This document shows positions 60,637 to 64,000 of a stretch of 64,000 nucleotides of DNA, piece after piece. The DNA comes from Gordionus sp. m RMFG-2023. Taxonomy: Eukaryota; Nematomorpha; Gordioida; Chordodea; Parachordodidae. The notes under the pieces were generated by a model. It did not search any database. It worked only from the letters and a program-made list of their open reading frames with translations, and was not told the DNA's origin. The first letter of the stretch is position 1; each line of letters begins with the position of its first letter. The position numbers were made by a program, and so were the translations under genes. The stretch covers positions 3,209,473 through 3,273,472 of the forward strand of contig NC_088775.1 of assembly GCF_954871325.1 (NCBI RefSeq). The letters are read 5' to 3'.

Positions 60637-62391
60637 TGGGCCTATTCAAAAACGAATTCGAATCGAATAGTGCATTATTCATGACGAATAATTTTATTTA
60701 AATTCGTACGAATAATAAAATCTACTATTTGTATTCGATTCGAATTATTCGAATAATTCGAATTAATTTTTTTAATAAAATAAATCATACTCAAATATAT
60801 TGACAAATTTTTTTATTACATTGATTTTAAACAGAAAAAATTATAATAATATGTAATCAATAATATGATAATAAATAATATATAATCAAGTTATAAACAA
60901 AATTAAAATGTATATTATTAATTTAATTTATAATAGCCAATTTTTAAGGCAAAGAGTTTTTCTTTTATTTTCTTCCTTATATGACATGCGGTTTTTTGAC
61001 AATAAATTAGTTCCAACTGAGAAAGCCTTTCACAAGCAGTTGATGTTCCTTGTATAGATAGATAATCCCTTGCCATTTTCGAGAGCATGGGGATCCGATA
61101 TGCATTTGCCTTCCACCACATACGAATCATTTTAATAATGTTTCTTAGTTTTAGAATTGAAGGATCTAAAAATTTTAAAATTTCTTTGGATATTAAATTA
61201 ATTACATGGGCAAAGCATCGAATGTGCCCTATTTTTATTAATGTATATTTTAAAGAAAATGTATCAATAAATGTTTTATTATTAGTTGCATTATCTAAAG
61301 TTATATAAAAAATTTTATTCTCTAAATTATAAATTTTAATTATTTTAACAAAGGCTTTAAATATATTTTCACCTGAATGTGTTTCATTTATTGGACTGAC
61401 ATTCAAAATTATGTTATTTATTTTAAAATTATCATCAATAAAATGGGCTGTTAGCCCTAAAAAAGGAACCTGTGTTGCTAGTCCAAATGTCAGATGAAAA
61501 ATTAATCTGACTTTTATTTTTATATATTTTTCCTTTACCAACTGTTCTTTTTCTGCAAATATATTATACATGTGCAATTTAAGAGTATTGGAGCATATTG
61601 ATTTTACAGAACAATCAAGATCACTTATAAAATTTTTAAAATCATTTGAATTAATAATTTTAAAAGGTATATTATTATTTATCAATAATTTTAATAAATT
61701 ATCCTTAAAATTAATTTTTTTTTTGAAGAATTTGGTGTAGACTTTAAAAAATATCAATTTTATTATTTTTTTTACTAAGGTGTGAATGAAACCTATTATA
61801 ATGATTAATAAGAGGAGATGTTGTTTTGCCTTTACATTTTATAATACTCTTGCAATGATTGCAAGCAGCCTTTTCACCGTCTTTAAGGATTTGATATTGA
61901 TCCCATATGATTGCTCTCTTTTGTGAGGAAATTTTCTCATCTCAACATCAAGCATAATTTCATCAGAAGCATTTTCCTCTAACATAATTAGTCTAGCTAA
62001 CAATAATTATTGTAGAGATGTAATATATTTTTATATACCTCTGGTTTATGTAATTTTTAATATAATTTATTATGAGATTCAAAAAATAAACTTTTCGTGA
62101 GATTCAAAAAATGTTTCAAATAAAATTTTAAATTTTCACTAGAAATTTTTGAATTTGTGCTAGAATTTTTATAAACAAAAACACATCACTTGTCAGATTG
62201 GCAGGTCAACAAATAGAAATGACAAATGTTAGATTTATTAAATTAAACAATTTGTTAAATATTACGAATAATTCGTTTTATTCGAATCGAATAAATGATT
62301 ATTCGTATTCAGATAAAACAAATAATTTATTATTCGTATTCGTAATTATTCGATTAGATTCGAATATTCGAATTATTTTTGAATAGGCCTA
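60637..62391 (-). mobile_element. hAT DNA transposon, third lineage
   Basis: Inverted ends TGGGCCTATTCAAAAA and TTTTTGAATAGGCCTA, flanked by related 8-mers TATAGAAT (60629-60636) and CTCAGAAT (62392-62399), an aged target duplication. Subterminal zones are dense in ATTCGAAT/ATTCGTAT repeats. Length 1.76 kb, with transposase on the minus strand. Confidence 0.9.
60918..62000 (-). pseudogene. hAT transposase, internally deleted and frameshifted
   Basis: The N-terminal BED finger (IIWDQYQILKDGEKAACNHC, then LINHYNRFHSHL) lies at about 61760-61930, shifted relative to the start at about 61985. A 279-codon frame (61757-60918) holds the RNase-H core (LTAHFIDDNFKINNIILNVS, ITLDNATNNKTFIDTFSL, IGHIRCFAHVINLISKEIL) joined directly to the dimerisation block (NAYRIPMLSKMARDYLSIQG, TSTACERLSQLEL). 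The usual helical insert between them is missing. Confidence 0.85.
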
Positions 62392-63487
62392 CTCAGAATG
62401 TAATTGCCATATATTGATGAATGAAGTGGCGATTAGTAAAAGAAGTGAAGAGACTTATTAGAAAAATATTTAAAAAAAAAATAAATTTAAAACCGAATAA
62501 CTAAAACAATTGTTAAGCCGTTAAAATATAAAATATCTGCCATTATCACGCTGTTTCATCTCATTTACATTTTAAAAAAAATTTATTTATATAACAAAAT
62601 ATACTGCTCTGGGTATAATTCTAATCTTCATAATTATATAAGTAATTTTTGCATACATAACACCAATTAAAATGATGAAATTAATTTTAAAACATGAAAT
62701 GATCCTTTAAAAAAATAACGTGAGAGTTTGTTGGAATATAAGGAAAGGGAGAAAAAAAAATGGTAGAATATTTCTTGTCATTGTTTTATATATAATTTAA
62801 TCGGCCTATCACTCCCGCTTATAGGTTTTTTTATTAAAACTTTTCCCAACCAATCCGGTAATCAGAAATTACATGATTTGAATCGGTTTTATTTTATTTT
62901 AATATAAATAACGCAATTATTATGAAATAAAAAATTAATAATTTTTAAAATAAATATAAGCCCGTTCTGCCCCGGGCCGAAAGGACCTGTATAATATATA
63001 TATATTTTTTTTTTTATTTTGACCGGACAGATAAATCTCAAAAATATATGGGTAAATTCCATATCAAATCAACCAAGGTTTGTACTCGACCCCCTCAGAA
63101 ATTTTATTAAAATTTTGTTTGTTTTCAAAAAAAATATACCCCCCACAGCCCGTCCGCCCATTAGTCTAAAATTTTTTACGCGCATGCCCATTATTTATAA
63201 AAAATTTTTTAACCCAAGCCCGCTTATAAAATTTAATTATGGTCATTCTTTCATTTTTTTTAAAGCATCTAATAAAAAATATTTCAGCATTACATCTCTG
63301 CACAAAAGTTTATAATTTGGGAAATTAATGTAAGTATAAAAAATAATCAATGTAAAATTATATGGACAATTTATTTGGATCAAATTTAATATTTATGAAA
63401 AAATATATATATAAATGTAAAATTTAATATTACACGTAATTATAATGCAAAAATTAATAAGGAATCGACATTTTCTGGTATTCAAAC
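62392..63487. other. AT-rich stretch, nothing recognised
   Basis: No motif-bearing frame. GC-rich scraps (CCGTTCTGCCCCGGGCCG near 62962; AGCCCGTCCGCCC near 63148; AACCCAAGCCCGC near 63211) resemble the insides of GC-rich hAT MITEs and may be one decayed copy. Confidence 0.4.
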
Positions 63488-64000
63488 CAGGGTTGTGCAT
63501 TTGACCGGTCAAATACGTTTCGGTCAATTGACCGATATTTGACCGGCCAAATATGGTCAAATACGGTCAAATGTGGTCAAATTCAAATATATTTTTTTAA
63601 AGTTAATATTAACTTTATTTTGAATATAATAGTAAAATGAATCTATAATATTAATTTTTTAAATTCATTCAATAACTAACGTGTAGCTATCTGTATCAGA
63701 GTCTTGTTCTGATTCATATTCAATATTATCATTTTCTTTAATATTTTTTAAACAATTTTCCTGATATCTTAGATCTTAAATCGATTTCTATTTTCATAAG
63801 AATATTAACCCAAATCGACCAATTTCTTTCTAAAGAAGAAGTAGAACTAGGAATTGTTAGTCTCTTAATGGGCAGGGTAGACAAAGTTTAATCTATTAAC
63901 TTGAGGTCGGAATTGATTGTTTCTGGAAATTACTACTTTCCACATATTTTGCTATATTAAACATGCTGTTTTTGCTTCTGAAATTAATTATATCACTTAA
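63488..64000 (-). mobile_element. hAT DNA transposon, fourth BED-type lineage, cut by the window edge
   Basis: Begins CAGGGTTGTGCATTTGACCG, followed by many GGTCAAAT repeats (63500-63590). On the minus strand the frame around 63770-63900 reads RLTIPSSTSSLERNWSIWVN then ILMKIEI, the C-terminal dimerisation block of hAT transposases. The rest lies to the right of the window. Confidence 0.72.

Overview
The window is strongly AT-rich animal DNA. It has multi-exon genes with kilobase introns, and the introns are crowded with hAT transposons, foldback/MITE repeats and LTR-retrotransposon fossils. No bacterial signals (operons, ribosome binding sites) are present. The host is best described as an invertebrate metazoan with a compact-to-medium genome; the phylum cannot be read from this sequence. 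No rRNA, tRNA or snRNA gene was recognised.

The main host gene is an orthologue of the ubiquitin-specific protease USP19 on the minus strand. It runs from an ATG at 38461 leftwards off the window edge. Twenty-four coding exons (2627-38461) were found by hand, with GT/AG borders and matching codon phase at every junction. They give about 1,260 residues: two CS (p23-like) domains, the Cys box with catalytic Cys near residue 498, both CxxC pairs of the USP zinc ribbon, and the inner conserved blocks of the protease fold. The His-box exon and any C-terminal membrane anchor lie beyond base 1. The MYND finger found inside the vertebrate USP19 catalytic domain was not found.

Upstream of USP19 lies the end of a second minus-strand gene (exons 41960-42361 and 40090-40229, with AATAAA 20 bases past the stop). 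Its product is not recognised. Weaker candidate exons sit at 44719-44986, 59585-59743 (minus) and 59799-60282 (plus).

The mobile part is rich. A Ty3/gypsy fossil with head-to-head LTRs lies at 478-1390. A 7.6-kb composite Ty3/gypsy fossil at 10108-17715 sits in a USP19 intron; it has tandem LTRs, an inverted internal segment, a 5-bp target duplication, and a 3.3-kb hAT inserted inside it. Four other hAT copies from different lineages lie at 46782-49223, 51158-about 53450 (ZMYM/DUF4371 type), 60637-62391 and 63488 to the right edge. Small non-autonomous families recur: Harbinger-like MITEs with TTA duplications, elements with TIRs like AGTGTTGTTAAACGGCT, foldbacks with a TATGTCGTAT end, a GC-rich MITE, and an 1.15-kb palindrome carrying another MITE in one arm. 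From 42.4 kb rightwards the sequence is mostly AT-rich and repeat-derived.
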